This document shows positions 41,757 through 52,535 of a stretch of DNA of 64,000 nucleotides, in pieces. A model generated the notes under the pieces. The model searched no databases, had not been told where the DNA came from, and saw only the letters and a program-made list of their open reading frames with translations. Every line of letters begins with the position of its first letter. Positions within the stretch are counted from its first letter, which is position 1. The stretch is from Companilactobacillus nuruki (GTDB lineage Bacteria > Bacillota > Bacilli > Lactobacillales > Lactobacillaceae), in the NCBI RefSeq assembly GCF_002872255.1, contig NZ_NIPR01000003.1:62001-126000 (forward strand), in the 5' to 3' direction. The position numbers and the translations under genes were made by a program.

Positions 41757-43966
41757 TGACTGAGCCAACAGCTAAGCAGATTAGGGAAGAGAAACTGTAT
41801 CAACAGTGGGGCTTAACTGATTCAGAATACGAACTGATCAGCCAAAAAATTCTGAAGAGATTGCCTAACTATACTGAGACTGGTCTTTATTCAGTAATGT
41901 GGAGCGAACATTGTTCATATAAGAATTCTAAAAAAGTTTTGAGAAAGATGCCTAATAAGAGTAATCGCGTTATTGCAGGTCCAGGTGAGGATGCAGGAAT
42001 TTTGGATATTGGCGATAATCAAGCAGTGGTTTTTAAAGCTGAAAGTCATAATCATCCATCAGCCGTAGAGCCATATCAAGGTGCTGCAACGGGCGTTGGT
42101 GGAATTATTAGAGATATTTTTTCAATGGGCGCACAACCAATTGCTTTATTGAATAGTTTAAAGTTTGGTCCTTTAAAAGATGGTAAGACAAAACATTTGG
42201 TTAATGAAGTGGTTGCAGGTATTGGTGGTTATGGAAATTGTATTGGTTTGCCAACGGTAGGTGGAGAGATTTCATTTGAAGATTGTTATGAACATAATCC
42301 GCTGGTCAATGCAATGTGTGTGGGATTATTGAACAATGTTGAATTTAAGCATGGGACCGCTAGTGGGACTGATAATTTAATTGTTTATGTTGGAGCTAAA
42401 ACAGGACGTGACGGTATTCACGGTGCTACCTTTGCTTCGGATGAATTCACTGATACTAAGAATAAACAGCGCTCTGCCGTACAAGTGGGAAATCCCTTCA
42501 TTGAGAAATTATTAATGGATGCTTGTGTAGAAATTATTGAAAAACATTCTGATTGGATTTTAGGGATTCAAGATATGGGAGCAGCTGGTTTAGTTTCGTC
42601 CACGGCAGAAATGGCATCAAAAGCCGGCAGTGGCTTAATTTTGAACCTTGATAATGTCCCACAACGTGAAATACAAATGACAGCCTATGAGATGATGCTC
42701 TCTGAATCCCAGGAAAGAATGGTTTTGTGTGTAAAACCACAGTTTGTTAATGATGTTTTAGAGTTTTTCAAAAGGTTTGAATTAGATGCGGTTGTGATTG
42801 GACGCGTAACAGATGATCAGCAATATAAAATCTATCAACACGAAAATCTAGTTACCGATATTCCTGTTGATAGTCTAACTGAACTAGTACCTGAATATGA
42901 TCGCTTAGAAAAGAAACCAGCCAGGATTGAGGAACAAAAAGATTATCAATTTATTCCTCAGATAGATTCTTTAAAAAATACTTGGTTAACAATGCTAAGT
43001 CGACCTAATATTGCTAGTAAAAAATATTTCTATCAAACTTATGACTCACAGGTAAGGGCTAATACATTAGTTCGTCCTGGTAGTGATGCAGGTGTCGTAA
43101 GAATTCGTGGAACAAAAAAGGCTATCGCAATGACAAACGATAGCAATTCAAAATATGTTTATTTAAATCCTTATGTTGGTGGACAAATTGCAGTAATGGA
43201 AGCCGCTCGTAATATTGTTGCTAGTGGCGGTGAGCCAATTGGAATAACTGATTGTTTGAATTATGGTAATCCGGAGAATCCAGAAGCATTTTGGGAGTTG
43301 GATCAAAGCGTTGAAGGTATTGCCAGTGCTTGTGAGAAGCTTGATACGCCCGTTATTTCAGGAAATGTTTCATTATATAACGAATATAATGATGTTTCTA
43401 TTTATCCTAGTCCAATGATTGGGATGGTAGGGCTAATCAGTGATATTGAGCAAGTTACAACTAGTTATTTCAAAGATGCTGGTGATTTGATTTATCTTAT
43501 TGGTCAAACACAGGATGATTTCAATGGTTCTGAGATACAAATGGAACAATTGGGACAATTAAAGGGCGATTTACGCAGTTTAGATTTGGAAAAAGAAAAG
43601 TTACATCAAGATATTGTTAAATATGCAATTAAACAAGGATTACTAAAAAGTTGTCATGACTTATCAGAAGGTGGATTGGCAATAGCCCTATCTAAAGCGG
43701 CACTTGATAGCGGACTAGGCTTTGAAATTACAACAAGATTAAACTCCGCACAGATGTTCTCAGAAACACAATCTCGATTCTTAGTTACGGTTTCTCCTGA
43801 CAAGCAAGAAGACTTTGAGAAATTAATTCAAGGGGAGTTTGAATTATTAGGCCAAGTGAGTGAAAATCCTGACTTTAAGGTAACAACTACTAATGAGATA
43901 GTCGTTATTGATGGTCAAGAAGCAGCAAATGATTGGATGGAGGCAATGGCATGTCTAATGAAGTGA
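41756..43966 (+). CDS. purL: FGAM synthase large subunit PurL (short form)
   Basis: Converts FGAR to FGAM using ammonia from PurQ. The short PurL form of 736 residues has [12 protein letters not shown], the ATP site [20 protein letters not shown] (twenty residues) and the central [13 protein letters not shown]. The second half repeats the AIR-synthase-like fold with [10 protein letters not shown]. The ATG overlaps the purQ stop by one base; the 3' end overlaps purF by 16. Confidence 0.97.
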   Translation: MTEPTAKQIREEKLYQQWGLTDSEYELISQKILKRLPNYTETGLYSVMWSEHCSYKNSKKVLRKMPNKSNRVIAGPGEDAGILDIGDNQAVVFKAESHNHPSAVEPYQGAATGVGGIIRDIFSMGAQPIALLNSLKFGPLKDGKTKHLVNEVVAGIGGYGNCIGLPTVGGEISFEDCYEHNPLVNAMCVGLLNNVEFKHGTASGTDNLIVYVGAKTGRDGIHGATFASDEFTDTKNKQRSAVQVGNPFIEKLLMDACVEIIEKHSDWILGIQDMGAAGLVSSTAEMASKAGSGLILNLDNVPQREIQMTAYEMMLSESQERMVLCVKPQFVNDVLEFFKRFELDAVVIGRVTDDQQYKIYQHENLVTDIPVDSLTELVPEYDRLEKKPARIEEQKDYQFIPQIDSLKNTWLTMLSRPNIASKKYFYQTYDSQVRANTLVRPGSDAGVVRIRGTKKAIAMTNDSNSKYVYLNPYVGGQIAVMEAARNIVASGGEPIGITDCLNYGNPENPEAFWELDQSVEGIASACEKLDTPVISGNVSLYNEYNDVSIYPSPMIGMVGLISDIEQVTTSYFKDAGDLIYLIGQTQDDFNGSEIQMEQLGQLKGDLRSLDLEKEKLHQDIVKYAIKQGLLKSCHDLSEGGLAIALSKAALDSGLGFEITTRLNSAQMFSETQSRFLVTVSPDKQEDFEKLIQGEFELLGQVSENPDFKVTTTNEIVVIDGQEAANDWMEAMACLMK

Positions 43967-45357
43967 GAAGTTTAAACGAAGAATGCGGTGTCTTTGGAGT
44001 CTGGGGAGCTGAAAATGCTAACTATCTAACTTATTTAGGATTACATAGTTTACAACATCGTGGGCAAGAAGGTGCAGGAATCGTTGCTAATGATGGTCAA
44101 AAGTTAAGAACCTATCGTAACTTGGGTCTATTAACTCAGGTATTTTCTAAACCGGAGTATCTTAATAGCCTAACGGGTAACTCAGCCATTGGTCATGTTC
44201 GTTATTCAACTGCTGGTGAGAATAAAATAGAAAATGTTCAACCACTACTATTTGATTTTACAGACAGTCAAATTGCTCTGGCACACAATGGAAATTTAAC
44301 TAATGCAATTACTTTGAAAAGGGAACTAGAGGATAAAGGACATATTTTTAAATCCAGTTCCGATTCAGAAGTTTTGATACATCTGATTAAGATTTCTAAT
44401 AAGAAAACATTAAAAGAAAAAATGATTGAGGCTTTAAATAAAATCCATGGTGGATTTGCCTATCTATTATTGACTAAAGATTCACTGATGGTTGCCTTGG
44501 ATTCACATGGCTTTCGGCCTTTATCAATTGGGCGACTAAAGAATGGCGGTTATGTTGTGGCAAGTGAGACCTGCGCTTTAGATGCAGTAGGAGCAATTTT
44601 GGTCAAAAACGTTCAACCCGGTGAATTAATAACTATTTCTGATTTAGGGATGGTAGTTGATCAATGGACTAAAAAAACCAAATTAGCAATTTGTTCCATG
44701 GAATTTATTTATTTTGCTCGACCAGACTCTGACATTCTAGGAATCAATGTTCATTCAGCACGTAAAAGAATGGGTGCCAATTTAGCCAAAGAGTACGAAG
44801 TAACTGGGGATATTGTAGTTGGGGTTCCCAATTCTTCCTTATCTGCTGCTAGTGGTTATGCTGAAGAAAGCGGACTGCCATACGAAATGGGGTTGATCAA
44901 AAATCAATATATGGGTCGAGAATTTATTCAACCAACAAAAGAACTACGTGAAAAAAGTGTTCGTCAAAAATTAGCGGCTGTTAAGGGAGTCGTTTGTGGC
45001 AAGCGTGTCATTTTAGTCGATGATTCAATTGTTCGTGGTACAACCTGTGCCTACATAGTTCAATTGTTAAGAGATGCCGGTGCAATTGAGGTTCACCTGA
45101 GGATTGCTTCGCCGAGATTTATGCATCCTTGTTTTTATGGAATTGATATTCAAGAAAAAGATGAATTGATAGCGGCTCATAAGAGTATAGCGGAGATGAA
45201 TCAAATCTTTGGTTCTGATTCTTTAGAATTTTTAAGTGAAGAAGGACTGATCGACGCGATAGGACTTGAGGCTGATGCACCATATTCTGGATTAGATATG
45301 TCCTACTTTAATGGAGATTATCCAACATATCTATATGATTATGAATCAAAAAAATAA
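43951..45357 (+). CDS. purF: Amidophosphoribosyltransferase
   Basis: First committed step of purine synthesis. After a short propeptide ([11 protein letters not shown]) comes the catalytic Cys in ECGVFGVWG, which becomes the N-terminal nucleophile. HRGQEGAGI and ALAHNGNL continue the glutaminase; the PRPP site is [13 protein letters not shown]. 468 residues. ATG at 43951 has GGAGG 7 bases before it, inside purL. The Cys-rich iron-sulfur site of the Bacillus enzyme is partly visible; Cys-containing segments exist near residues 250 and 390, but I did not verify the cluster ligands. Confidence 0.96.
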   Translation: MSNEVRSLNEECGVFGVWGAENANYLTYLGLHSLQHRGQEGAGIVANDGQKLRTYRNLGLLTQVFSKPEYLNSLTGNSAIGHVRYSTAGENKIENVQPLLFDFTDSQIALAHNGNLTNAITLKRELEDKGHIFKSSSDSEVLIHLIKISNKKTLKEKMIEALNKIHGGFAYLLLTKDSLMVALDSHGFRPLSIGRLKNGGYVVASETCALDAVGAILVKNVQPGELITISDLGMVVDQWTKKTKLAICSMEFIYFARPDSDILGINVHSARKRMGANLAKEYEVTGDIVVGVPNSSLSAASGYAEESGLPYEMGLIKNQYMGREFIQPTKELREKSVRQKLAAVKGVVCGKRVILVDDSIVRGTTCAYIVQLLRDAGAIEVHLRIASPRFMHPCFYGIDIQEKDELIAAHKSIAEMNQIFGSDSLEFLSEEGLIDAIGLEADAPYSGLDMSYFNGDYPTYLYDYESKK

Positions 45358-45368
45358 GAGGTGAAAAG

Positions 45369-46394
45369 ATGACCAATCCTTATCAAGAAGCTGGCGTTGA
45401 TGTTGATTCAGGCTATAGAGTCTCTAAATTTATTAAACAAAATACTAATAATAAAAATATTGGAAATTTTGGTGGAATTTATGAAATCCCAGAAGGATAT
45501 AAAAATCCAGTTTTAGTATCAGGTAATGATGGTGTGGGAACCAAATTGTTATTAACAACTGAAGCCCAAAAATGGGATACGATTGGAATTGACTGTGTAG
45601 CTATGTGTGTCAACGATATTTTAGCTCAAGGAGCAATTCCTCAATATTTTTTGGATTATATTTCAACTGGAAAAATTGATGAAAAGATTGAAGAGATACT
45701 TATTGGTGTGATCGAGGGGTGTAATCAGGCTAATGTTGATCTAATTGGGGGCGAGACAGCTGAAATGCCGGGTGTATATGGTAATGATGATTATGATATT
45801 GCTGGTTTCTCAGTTGGTATTTGTGAGAAAAACAATTTATTCAAAAAGAATGATTTGAAATCAGGCGACGTGTTGATTGGATTGAAATCAAACGGAATTC
45901 ATTCAAATGGATTTTCACTAGTAAGAAAGATTTTTTTTCAAGATCATGATTTCTCTATTAACAGTACCTTGAAAGAATTTCCAGATATGTCATTAGGAGA
46001 GTTATTGCTAACACCAACAAAAATTTATGTTTCCGATATAGTACCCCTGTTGGAAAAGAAATTGGTTAAAGGAATTTCTCATATCACAGGTGGAGGATTC
46101 TTCGAAAATATTCCAAGAATGTTGCCTGATGAATTGATGGCCGAAATAAATGTAGATATTTGGCCTGATCTACCCATATTTAACGTTTTACAAAAATATG
46201 GACAAATCTCAACTTTGGATATGTATCACATTTTCAATATGGGTATTGGAATGATAATAGCTGTTGATAAATCTGATGAGATCAAGGTTTTAGATTTATT
46301 AAATGAAACTGAGACAACAGCTTATACAATTGGTGAATTGAAATTAAGAGAGACAGCCAGTTTGAACTTGAAAGGGGATCAGCTATGCGAGTAG
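45369..46394 (+). CDS. purM: Phosphoribosylformylglycinamidine cyclo-ligase (AIR synthase)
   Basis: Cyclises FGAM to AIR. Motifs are YQEAGVDVDSG, VSGNDGVGTKL, DCVAMCVNDI, IGGETAEMPGVY and GLKSNGIHSNGFSLVR. 341 residues. It starts 11 bases after purF, with AAGAGGTG as ribosome site, and overlaps purN by 10. Confidence 0.97.
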   Translation: MTNPYQEAGVDVDSGYRVSKFIKQNTNNKNIGNFGGIYEIPEGYKNPVLVSGNDGVGTKLLLTTEAQKWDTIGIDCVAMCVNDILAQGAIPQYFLDYISTGKIDEKIEEILIGVIEGCNQANVDLIGGETAEMPGVYGNDDYDIAGFSVGICEKNNLFKKNDLKSGDVLIGLKSNGIHSNGFSLVRKIFFQDHDFSINSTLKEFPDMSLGELLLTPTKIYVSDIVPLLEKKLVKGISHITGGGFFENIPRMLPDELMAEINVDIWPDLPIFNVLQKYGQISTLDMYHIFNMGIGMIIAVDKSDEIKVLDLLNETETTAYTIGELKLRETASLNLKGDQLCE

Positions 46395-46966
46395 CTATTT
46401 TTGCCTCAGGCAGTGGTAGTAATTTTGAAGCAATTGCTAGGTCAAAGGAATTAAGCGAAGCTGGTTTGGAAATAGAGTTGTTAGTTTGTGATCAAAAGGA
46501 TGCTCAAGTTATTAAAAGGGCACAGAAACTGAAGATACCAGTCTTTATTAACCAATTGACAGATTTTCCTGATAGAGGGACTTATGAACAAGCAATTATT
46601 GAGAAATTAAAACCCTTAAAAATTGAATATATTTTATTAGCAGGATATATGCGAGTAGTAACCGAGGTTTTGTTGTCTGAATATACTAATCGAATAATCA
46701 ATATCCATCCATCACTTTTACCAAAGTATTCAGGACTAGATGCTATAAAACGTGCTTATGAAGCAAATGATGAAGTAACTGGAGTAACGATTCATTATAT
46801 TGACGAAGGGGTAGATACAGGTCCAATTATTAAACAATCTAAGGTAATTCGTTTAAAAAGTGATACTGAATCAAATTTAGAAGATAGAATTCATCAAACC
46901 GAACACCAAATGTATCGACAAGTAGTACTGGACTTATTAAATAAAAATAATGGGGTAGTTGAATAA
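46385..46966 (+). CDS. purN: Phosphoribosylglycinamide formyltransferase PurN
   Basis: Folate-dependent GAR formyltransferase. It opens [15 protein letters not shown] and carries the active-site [29 protein letters not shown] and the catalytic His and Asp. 193 residues. It overlaps purM and shares one base with purH. Confidence 0.96.
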   Translation: MRVAIFASGSGSNFEAIARSKELSEAGLEIELLVCDQKDAQVIKRAQKLKIPVFINQLTDFPDRGTYEQAIIEKLKPLKIEYILLAGYMRVVTEVLLSEYTNRIINIHPSLLPKYSGLDAIKRAYEANDEVTGVTIHYIDEGVDTGPIIKQSKVIRLKSDTESNLEDRIHQTEHQMYRQVVLDLLNKNNGVVE

Positions 46967-48507
46967 TGAAGAGAGCATTGATCAGTGTTTCCGATAAAAC
47001 GGGAGTTGTAGAATTTGCTAAGGGGTTGATTGCTAATGATTTTGAAATCATTTCAACCGGCGGAACATATAAAAAGTTACAAGAAAACGATGTTAGGGTA
47101 ACTGAAATAGATGAGATTACTAAATTTCCAGAGATCCTTGATGGACGTGTTAAAACCTTACATCCAATGGTTCATGCTGGATTGCTGGCCAAACGTGATG
47201 ATTCAGAACATATGAAGACTCTGGAAAAATTGAATATTCAAACAATTGACTTGGTATGTGTTAACTTGTATCCATTTAAAGAGACTATCTCAAAGGAGAA
47301 TGTAACACCAGATCAGGCCATTGAACAAATTGATATTGGTGGACCATCAATGATTCGATCAGCGTCTAAGAATTTTAAAAGTGTTTATGTTGTGATCGAT
47401 GCAAATGATTATCAAACAGTTTTGCAAAGCATTGAATCAAATGAGGATGATACAATTTTAAGACGCCGTTTAGCGGCAAAGGCATTTCGCCATACAGCAG
47501 AATATGATAGTATAATTGCCCATTATTTAACGGATCTCAATGGGGATGAATTCCCAGATGTTGAGGTTTTAGGTTATGATTACCACCAAAATTTAAGATA
47601 TGGTGAAAATTCCCATCAAAAAGCTGCCTTCTATAAGAGTGCTATGCCTACAGAGTATTCAATTGCCTCAGCTAAACAATTACATGGTAAGGAACTCTCG
47701 TTCAATAATATTAAAGATGCTGATGCAGCTTTAAGAATCGTAGCAGACTTTGATCAACCATGTGTCGCTGCTTTGAAGCATATGAATCCGTGTGGTGTTG
47801 GAGTTGATGATCAATCTATTTATCAAGCCTGGCGTAAAGCTTATACTGCTGACACTATGTCGATTTTTGGTGGAATAGTGGCGCTAAATCGTGAAGTAAC
47901 CAAAGAAATTGCTGAGGAAATGCATAAGATTTTCCTAGAAATCGTAATTGCACCTAGTTTTACTGCCGAAGCCTTAGAAATATTAGAAACTAAAAAAAAT
48001 ATTCGTCTATTAACACTTGATTTTTCAAAATCTCAAGATGCTGAAAAGTATGAATATATTTCAGTAATGGGTGGCCTACTAGTCCAAGAAAGAGATACAA
48101 CAGTTGATCAAGTGTCTGAATTTAAAGTTGTAACTGAAAAAGTTCCAACGGCCGAAGAAATGAAAGCTTTATTATTTGGTCAGAAGATTGTTAAGCATGT
48201 TAAGAGTAATGCCATTACGATCACGACCACTGATAAAACACTTGGAATTGGTGCTGGTCAAATGAATCGAATTGGTTCAGTGAAGATTGCAATTGAACAA
48301 GAAGAACAGGCTGATAATCACGAGCCATTAATTATGGCTTCTGATGCATTCTTCCCAATGGACGATTGTGTTGAATATGCCGCAGAACATGGAATTACAG
48401 CAATTATTCAACCTGGTGGATCGATTAAAGATCAGGATTCAATTGTTATGGCTAATAAATATGGCATAGCTATGGTCTTTACAGGTAGAAGACACTTCAA
48501 ACATTAG
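46966..48507 (+). CDS. purH: Bifunctional AICAR formyltransferase/IMP cyclohydrolase PurH
   Basis: Last two steps to IMP. The N-terminal cyclohydrolase begins [15 protein letters not shown] with [16 protein letters not shown]; the C-terminal formyltransferase has [23 protein letters not shown] and the end motif [11 protein letters not shown]. 513 residues, intact. ATG overlaps the purN stop. Confidence 0.97.
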   Translation: MKRALISVSDKTGVVEFAKGLIANDFEIISTGGTYKKLQENDVRVTEIDEITKFPEILDGRVKTLHPMVHAGLLAKRDDSEHMKTLEKLNIQTIDLVCVNLYPFKETISKENVTPDQAIEQIDIGGPSMIRSASKNFKSVYVVIDANDYQTVLQSIESNEDDTILRRRLAAKAFRHTAEYDSIIAHYLTDLNGDEFPDVEVLGYDYHQNLRYGENSHQKAAFYKSAMPTEYSIASAKQLHGKELSFNNIKDADAALRIVADFDQPCVAALKHMNPCGVGVDDQSIYQAWRKAYTADTMSIFGGIVALNREVTKEIAEEMHKIFLEIVIAPSFTAEALEILETKKNIRLLTLDFSKSQDAEKYEYISVMGGLLVQERDTTVDQVSEFKVVTEKVPTAEEMKALLFGQKIVKHVKSNAITITTTDKTLGIGAGQMNRIGSVKIAIEQEEQADNHEPLIMASDAFFPMDDCVEYAAEHGITAIIQPGGSIKDQDSIVMANKYGIAMVFTGRRHFKH

Positions 48508-48523
48508 AAAAAGGAGTCTTTTG

Positions 48524-49774
48524 ATGAAAATACTTGTTGTCGGTTCAGGCGCACGTGAAGATGCAATTTGTCAATCGTTGTTAAAGAATCCAAATAATGT
48601 AGTCTTCTGCGCACCAGGAAATGATGGAATGAAATTAAATGGTATAAAAACAATCTCAATTGATGAAGATGAGTTTGATCATTTAGCAAGTTTTGCTGAA
48701 ACCAATGCTATTGATTACACAATCGTTGGGCCAGAAGAGCCGTTGGTAAATGGAATTGGTGATTTTTTTAAGAGAAAAAAATTACCTATTTTTGGGCCTA
48801 TAAAAGAAGGTGCCCAAATTGAAGGCTCAAAAGTATTTACTAAGAAAATAATGAGATCGGCTCATATACCAACAGCTAATTATCAGAAGTTTACAAAATT
48901 GGAACAAGCTGAAAAGTATTTGGAGAAAGTTGATTTTCCAATTGTTATAAAAGCGGACGGGTTGGCTGCTGGTAAAGGCGTCTACATTTCACCTGATAGA
49001 ACAGATGCCTTGATGAAGGTAAAATCTCTTCTAGAAAACCATAAGTTTAATACTAAGAAAATAATCATTGAAGAATACCTTGAAGGTGAAGAATTTTCCC
49101 TAATGGCTTTTGTGGATCATAAAAGGTTTTATCCGATGCCATTGGCTCAAGATTATAAAAAGATTTTTGATGGCGATGAGGGATTAAATACTGGCGGTAT
49201 GGGGGCTGTTTGTCCAGTAGAAAATATTTCACTTGAGATAGAAGAAAAAGCTATTGAGACTGTTCTTGAGCCCTTTGTTAAAGAAATACATCATCAAGGT
49301 ATCAAATATACAGGTATCCTTTATGCTGGTTTGATTTTAACTAAAAAGGGAATCAAGGTTATTGAATTCAATGCTCGGTTTGGAGATCCTGAAACTGAGG
49401 TTGTGTTGCCAAGACTGAAATCTGATTTGTCAGAAGTTCTCTGGTCAATGATTAATCATAAAAAAGTAAATTTAAAATGGCAAAAGACAGGATTAAATTT
49501 AGGAGTATTTGCTGTTAGTCAAGGCTATCCTGTAAAATCCATCTTTGGTGAATTGGGTTCGAGTGATGAGTTTAAAAACTGTCCATTATCTATTAATTAT
49601 GCAGGTGTTCGAAAAGAGAACCATCAACTAATTAGTAATGGTGGTCGACTATATTTAATGAAGACTAAAGCAAAATCTTTAGCGGAGGCTCAGCAACAAA
49701 TCTATTTCAACTTGGATAAAATGAAGCAAGATAATATTTTTTATCGACGAGATATTGGTAAAAATTCAATTTAA
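48524..49774 (+). CDS. purD: Phosphoribosylamine-glycine ligase
   Basis: ATP-grasp enzyme that makes GAR. It starts ILVVGSGAREDAICQSL, with VKADGLAAGKGVY (as IKADGLAAGKGVY) in the ATP site, LNTGGMGAVCP, and EFNARFGDPETEV as metal site. 416 residues from ATG at 48524; AAGGAG lies 7 bases before. It ends the operon. purA and purB are not here. Confidence 0.97.
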   Translation: MKILVVGSGAREDAICQSLLKNPNNVVFCAPGNDGMKLNGIKTISIDEDEFDHLASFAETNAIDYTIVGPEEPLVNGIGDFFKRKKLPIFGPIKEGAQIEGSKVFTKKIMRSAHIPTANYQKFTKLEQAEKYLEKVDFPIVIKADGLAAGKGVYISPDRTDALMKVKSLLENHKFNTKKIIIEEYLEGEEFSLMAFVDHKRFYPMPLAQDYKKIFDGDEGLNTGGMGAVCPVENISLEIEEKAIETVLEPFVKEIHHQGIKYTGILYAGLILTKKGIKVIEFNARFGDPETEVVLPRLKSDLSEVLWSMINHKKVNLKWQKTGLNLGVFAVSQGYPVKSIFGELGSSDEFKNCPLSINYAGVRKENHQLISNGGRLYLMKTKAKSLAEAQQQIYFNLDKMKQDNIFYRRDIGKNSI

Positions 49775-49835
49775 AAAAATAGAGATAAAACTTTCTAAGA
49801 TTTTATATCCTAAGAAAGTTTTGTCTCTATTTTTG
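49775..49835. terminator. Bidirectional terminator after purD
   Basis: ATAGAGATAAAACTTTCTAAG pairs almost perfectly (one G-U type position) with CTTAGGATAT-flanked CTAAGAAAGTTTTGTCTCTAT; A runs and T runs flank it. It lies between purD and the converging plsC. Confidence 0.93.
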
Positions 49836-49848
49836 TGTTATATAATAA

Positions 49849-50475
49849 TTAGTGTTTCTTTTTAGGCGGAATATATTCAAAACTAGGATCAATTTCTCTA
49901 TCAACTGTTTTCCAAGCTTCTTCCATATCATCGTTGACTTGTTTAGTTTGTTTTTCATCTAGTTTAGCTTTGAAATCAAAGTCAATTTCTGGTCCGATAC
50001 CAACAGTGATTTTTTGATGGCGCATCAATCCACCAAAGGTTAAGGGACCTTGGTAGACAAAGGGCACTAGAGGTGCTTTTGAAAGTTTAGCAATCAATGA
50101 AGCCCCGCCCTTTAGTTCTTCTGAATAACGTGTTCCAGAAGGAAACATTATTAAAACTCTATCTTCTTTCTTCAAGGCCTTAACAGGAGTTTTTATGGCT
50201 GAAGGACCGGGGTGAACTCGATCAACAGGAAAAGCATGTGCGTGAACTAAAATAAATCTTAAAATTGGATTTTTGAAGAGCTCTTTTTTAGCCATAAAAG
50301 TAGCTTCTCGTGGTGATATTACTAGAGCAAAGAAAATTGGCTCCCACCAAGTTCTATGAGGGGCAACCAATATGTATGGCTTGTCGGGTAAATTTTCCTT
50401 ACCAACTACGTCATATCGCCCGTTTAGTAGAAATACTAAACCTCTTACTAAAACACGAATAACTTTATAAAACAT
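49849..50475 (-). CDS. plsC: 1-acyl-sn-glycerol-3-phosphate acyltransferase (PlsC family)
   Basis: Acylates lysophosphatidic acid. The catalytic motif I is variant: PHRTWWEP (H-X4-E rather than H-X4-D). Motif III is FPSGTRYSEE, with Ser where most have Glu in FPEGTR. An N-terminal hydrophobic stretch anchors it. 208 residues from ATG at 50475, with GGGAG upstream. The unusual motifs leave open another acyl acceptor. It is divergent from trmN6 and convergent with purD. Confidence 0.85.
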   Translation of the reverse strand: MFYKVIRVLVRGLVFLLNGRYDVVGKENLPDKPYILVAPHRTWWEPIFFALVISPREATFMAKKELFKNPILRFILVHAHAFPVDRVHPGPSAIKTPVKALKKEDRVLIMFPSGTRYSEELKGGASLIAKLSKAPLVPFVYQGPLTFGGLMRHQKITVGIGPEIDFDFKAKLDEKQTKQVNDDMEEAWKTVDREIDPSFEYIPPKKKH

Positions 50476-50537
50476 AAAAATATCAATCTCCCAAAAATAA
50501 TTTTCACTTAAATAAAATACCACAAAGTAGGTGTCAC

Positions 50538-51266
50538 ATGTCGAATAATTCTCAAGATGTTATTTCTAACAGTGGAATAATCATCAATCAAGATAAAAGT
50601 CTTTATTCTTTCAATCTAGATACTATTTTACTCTATAATTTTGCTAAACCTTCAAAAAAAGGTAAAGTTGTTGATTTATGTGCCGGAAATGGAGCAATCG
50701 GTTTATCTTTGGCGTCAAAAACTAATGCTCAAATTTATTTAATTGAAATACAAAAGGAGTTGGCAAAGTTATCACAAAAAAGTATTGACGATAATAATCT
50801 TTCTGACCAAGTTCATTCAATTAATGACGATTTAAAGAATATCCAATCCCATTTGGCCCACGATACAATTGACACAATTGTTTGTAATCCACCATATTTT
50901 AAAGTTTCTAATCAAACTATTATTAAGGAGAACCCAGTTTTAGCAATTGCACGCCATGAATTAAAAGCCAACTTGGTTGATATAATATCTACTATTAAGA
51001 TATTGCTGAAAGAAAACTCGCACGTTTTTATGGTCTATCGTCCGGAACGATTAAGCGAACTTTTAACGGTGATGACACAACAAAAGATACAACCAAAACG
51101 GATGCGTTTTGTCCGGTCGACCTCAAAAAAGGAGGCTAACTTGGTTTTGATCGATGCTATTAAGACTGTAAAGGAAGCTGCATTAAGAATAGAACCAGAT
51201 TTAGTAATATATAACGATCAGCATCAGTTAAGTAAAGAGGCGAGTTTAATAATCAATGGAAAGTAA
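50538..51266 (+). CDS. tRNA1(Val) (adenine-37-N6)-methyltransferase-like protein (TrmN6/YabB family)
   Basis: A 242-residue class I methyltransferase. The SAM motif is VVDLCAGNGAIGLSLA and the N6-adenine motif is CNPPYF. Most of the N-terminus and C-terminus agree with the YabB/TrmN6 family. It overlaps the GIY-YIG gene by 11 bases, and the two are usually paired in Firmicutes (yabB-yazA). The exact tRNA substrate is by family analogy. Confidence 0.88.
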   Translation: MSNNSQDVISNSGIIINQDKSLYSFNLDTILLYNFAKPSKKGKVVDLCAGNGAIGLSLASKTNAQIYLIEIQKELAKLSQKSIDDNNLSDQVHSINDDLKNIQSHLAHDTIDTIVCNPPYFKVSNQTIIKENPVLAIARHELKANLVDIISTIKILLKENSHVFMVYRPERLSELLTVMTQQKIQPKRMRFVRSTSKKEANLVLIDAIKTVKEAALRIEPDLVIYNDQHQLSKEASLIINGK

Positions 51267-51537
51267 TAAATATTATGTTTATATGCTTCTGTGTAGAGAC
51301 CAAACATTTTATACAGGAACTAGTAATAATGTAGAAAAAAGAGTTGCAACGCATAATGCGGGTAAGGGCGCAAAGTATACAAAAATTAGGCGTCCTGTGA
51401 AATTAATGTATAGTGAAGAACTCGAAAATAAGTCACAAGCCTTAAAAAGAGAAATAGCTATAAAAAAACTTTCACGACAACAAAAAGTCTCATTATTAAA
51501 AAGTCATGGAATAAATTGGAGAGATTACTTGATTTAA
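51256..51537 (+). CDS. GIY-YIG nuclease superfamily protein (YazA type)
   Basis: A 93-residue domain with YYVYMLLCRDQTFYTGTSNNVEKRV, the GIY-YIG signature with a Gly-Thr in place of the classical GIY spacing, and KGAKYTKIRRPVKLMY. It overlaps trmN6 and is followed by the rpsB promoter. Cellular role unknown. Confidence 0.9.
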   Translation: MESNKYYVYMLLCRDQTFYTGTSNNVEKRVATHNAGKGAKYTKIRRPVKLMYSEELENKSQALKREIAIKKLSRQQKVSLLKSHGINWRDYLI

Positions 51538-51557
51538 TGAAGATTATCCCATATAAT
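51529..51557 (+). promoter_or_regulatory. rpsB promoter
   Basis: TTGATT at 51529-51534, a 17-base spacer and TATAAT at 51552-51557. The -35 lies within the end of the GIY-YIG gene. It predicts a start near 51563 and a 100-base leader. Confidence 0.8.
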
Positions 51558-51579
51558 GTTTATCTGTATTGAATACACA

Positions 51580-51663
51580 CACTTAACGATTTGATTGATG
51601 GTGCGCGCGAGCGTTTCAGTCAGACATGACTTAAGTGGAGGTAAAAACCAGGAGGAACTTTTT
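51580..51663 (+). promoter_or_regulatory. Structured rpsB (S2) leader RNA
   Basis: CACTTAA at 51580-51586 pairs with TTAAGTG at 51631-51637. Inside it TGATTGA (51592-51598) pairs with TCAGTCA (51616-51622), enclosing a GC-rich tip GCGCGCGAGCG unusual for this genome. The ribosome site lies past it. Such leaders often bind S2 for autoregulation; here the claim rests on structure only. Confidence 0.6.
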
Positions 51664-52461
51664 ATGTCAGTTATTTCTATGAAACAATTGCTTGAAGCCG
51701 GTGTACATTTTGGACACCAAACAAGACGTTGGAACCCTAAGATGGCTCCATTTATCTTTACACAAAGAAATGGTATTTATATCATTGATTTACAAAAGAC
51801 TGTACGCATGATCGATGATGCATACAACTATATGAAGGCTGTTGCCGGTGATGATGGTATTTTCTTATTTGTCGGTACAAAGAAGCAAGCCCAAGACGCT
51901 GTTGCTGAAGAAGCTACACGTGCAGGTCAATACTATGTTAACCATCGTTGGTTAGGTGGTACTTTGACTAACTGGAACACAATCCAAAAACGTATCAAGA
52001 GATTAAAGGAAATCAAGGCTATGTCTACTGATGGTACCTTTGATCGTCTACCTAAGAAGGAAGTTGCTTTGCTAACAAAGCAACAAGCTAAGTTAGAGAA
52101 ATTCCTTGGTGGTATCGAAGATATGCCAAGAATTCCTGATGTTATGTTTATCGTTGATCCACATAAAGAAAACATTGCTGTTAACGAAGCTAAGAAACTT
52201 AACATTCCTATCGTAGCTATGGTTGATACAAATACAGATCCAGACCCTATCGATGTTATTATTCCTTCAAATGATGATGCTATTCGTGCCGTACGTTTGA
52301 TTACTGCTAAGATGGCTGACGCTATTGTTGAAGGTAAACAAGGTGAAGAAGCTGTTTCAGATGCTGATTTTGCTGATAACAAAGATGAGAATAAAGAAGC
52401 TGCTGATGACAAATCAATCGAAGATTTGGCAAATGCAACAAACAACTCAGATAACAAATAA
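51664..52461 (+). CDS. rpsB: 30S ribosomal protein S2
   Basis: A 265-residue ribosomal protein with [20 protein letters not shown] at the start, [14 protein letters not shown] and [12 protein letters not shown]. The C-terminus is extended by an acidic tail. ATG at 51664 has AGGAGGA before it; the longer frame from 51595 runs through the leader hairpin and is rejected. tsf follows. Confidence 0.97.
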   Translation: MSVISMKQLLEAGVHFGHQTRRWNPKMAPFIFTQRNGIYIIDLQKTVRMIDDAYNYMKAVAGDDGIFLFVGTKKQAQDAVAEEATRAGQYYVNHRWLGGTLTNWNTIQKRIKRLKEIKAMSTDGTFDRLPKKEVALLTKQQAKLEKFLGGIEDMPRIPDVMFIVDPHKENIAVNEAKKLNIPIVAMVDTNTDPDPIDVIIPSNDDAIRAVRLITAKMADAIVEGKQGEEAVSDADFADNKDENKEAADDKSIEDLANATNNSDNK

Positions 52462-52481
52462 TTAAAAATATAATATCCGTA

Positions 52482-52516
52482 AAATAGAGCCATCTTACGT
52501 AGATGACTCTATTTAT
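52482..52516 (+). terminator. Attenuator hairpin between rpsB and tsf
   Basis: AAATAGAGCCATCT and AGATGACTCTATTT pair with one mismatch around TACGT. No T run follows, so it is more likely a partial terminator that sets the S2 to EF-Ts ratio. Confidence 0.65.
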
Positions 52517-52535
52517 ACGACTGGAGGATTTACGA

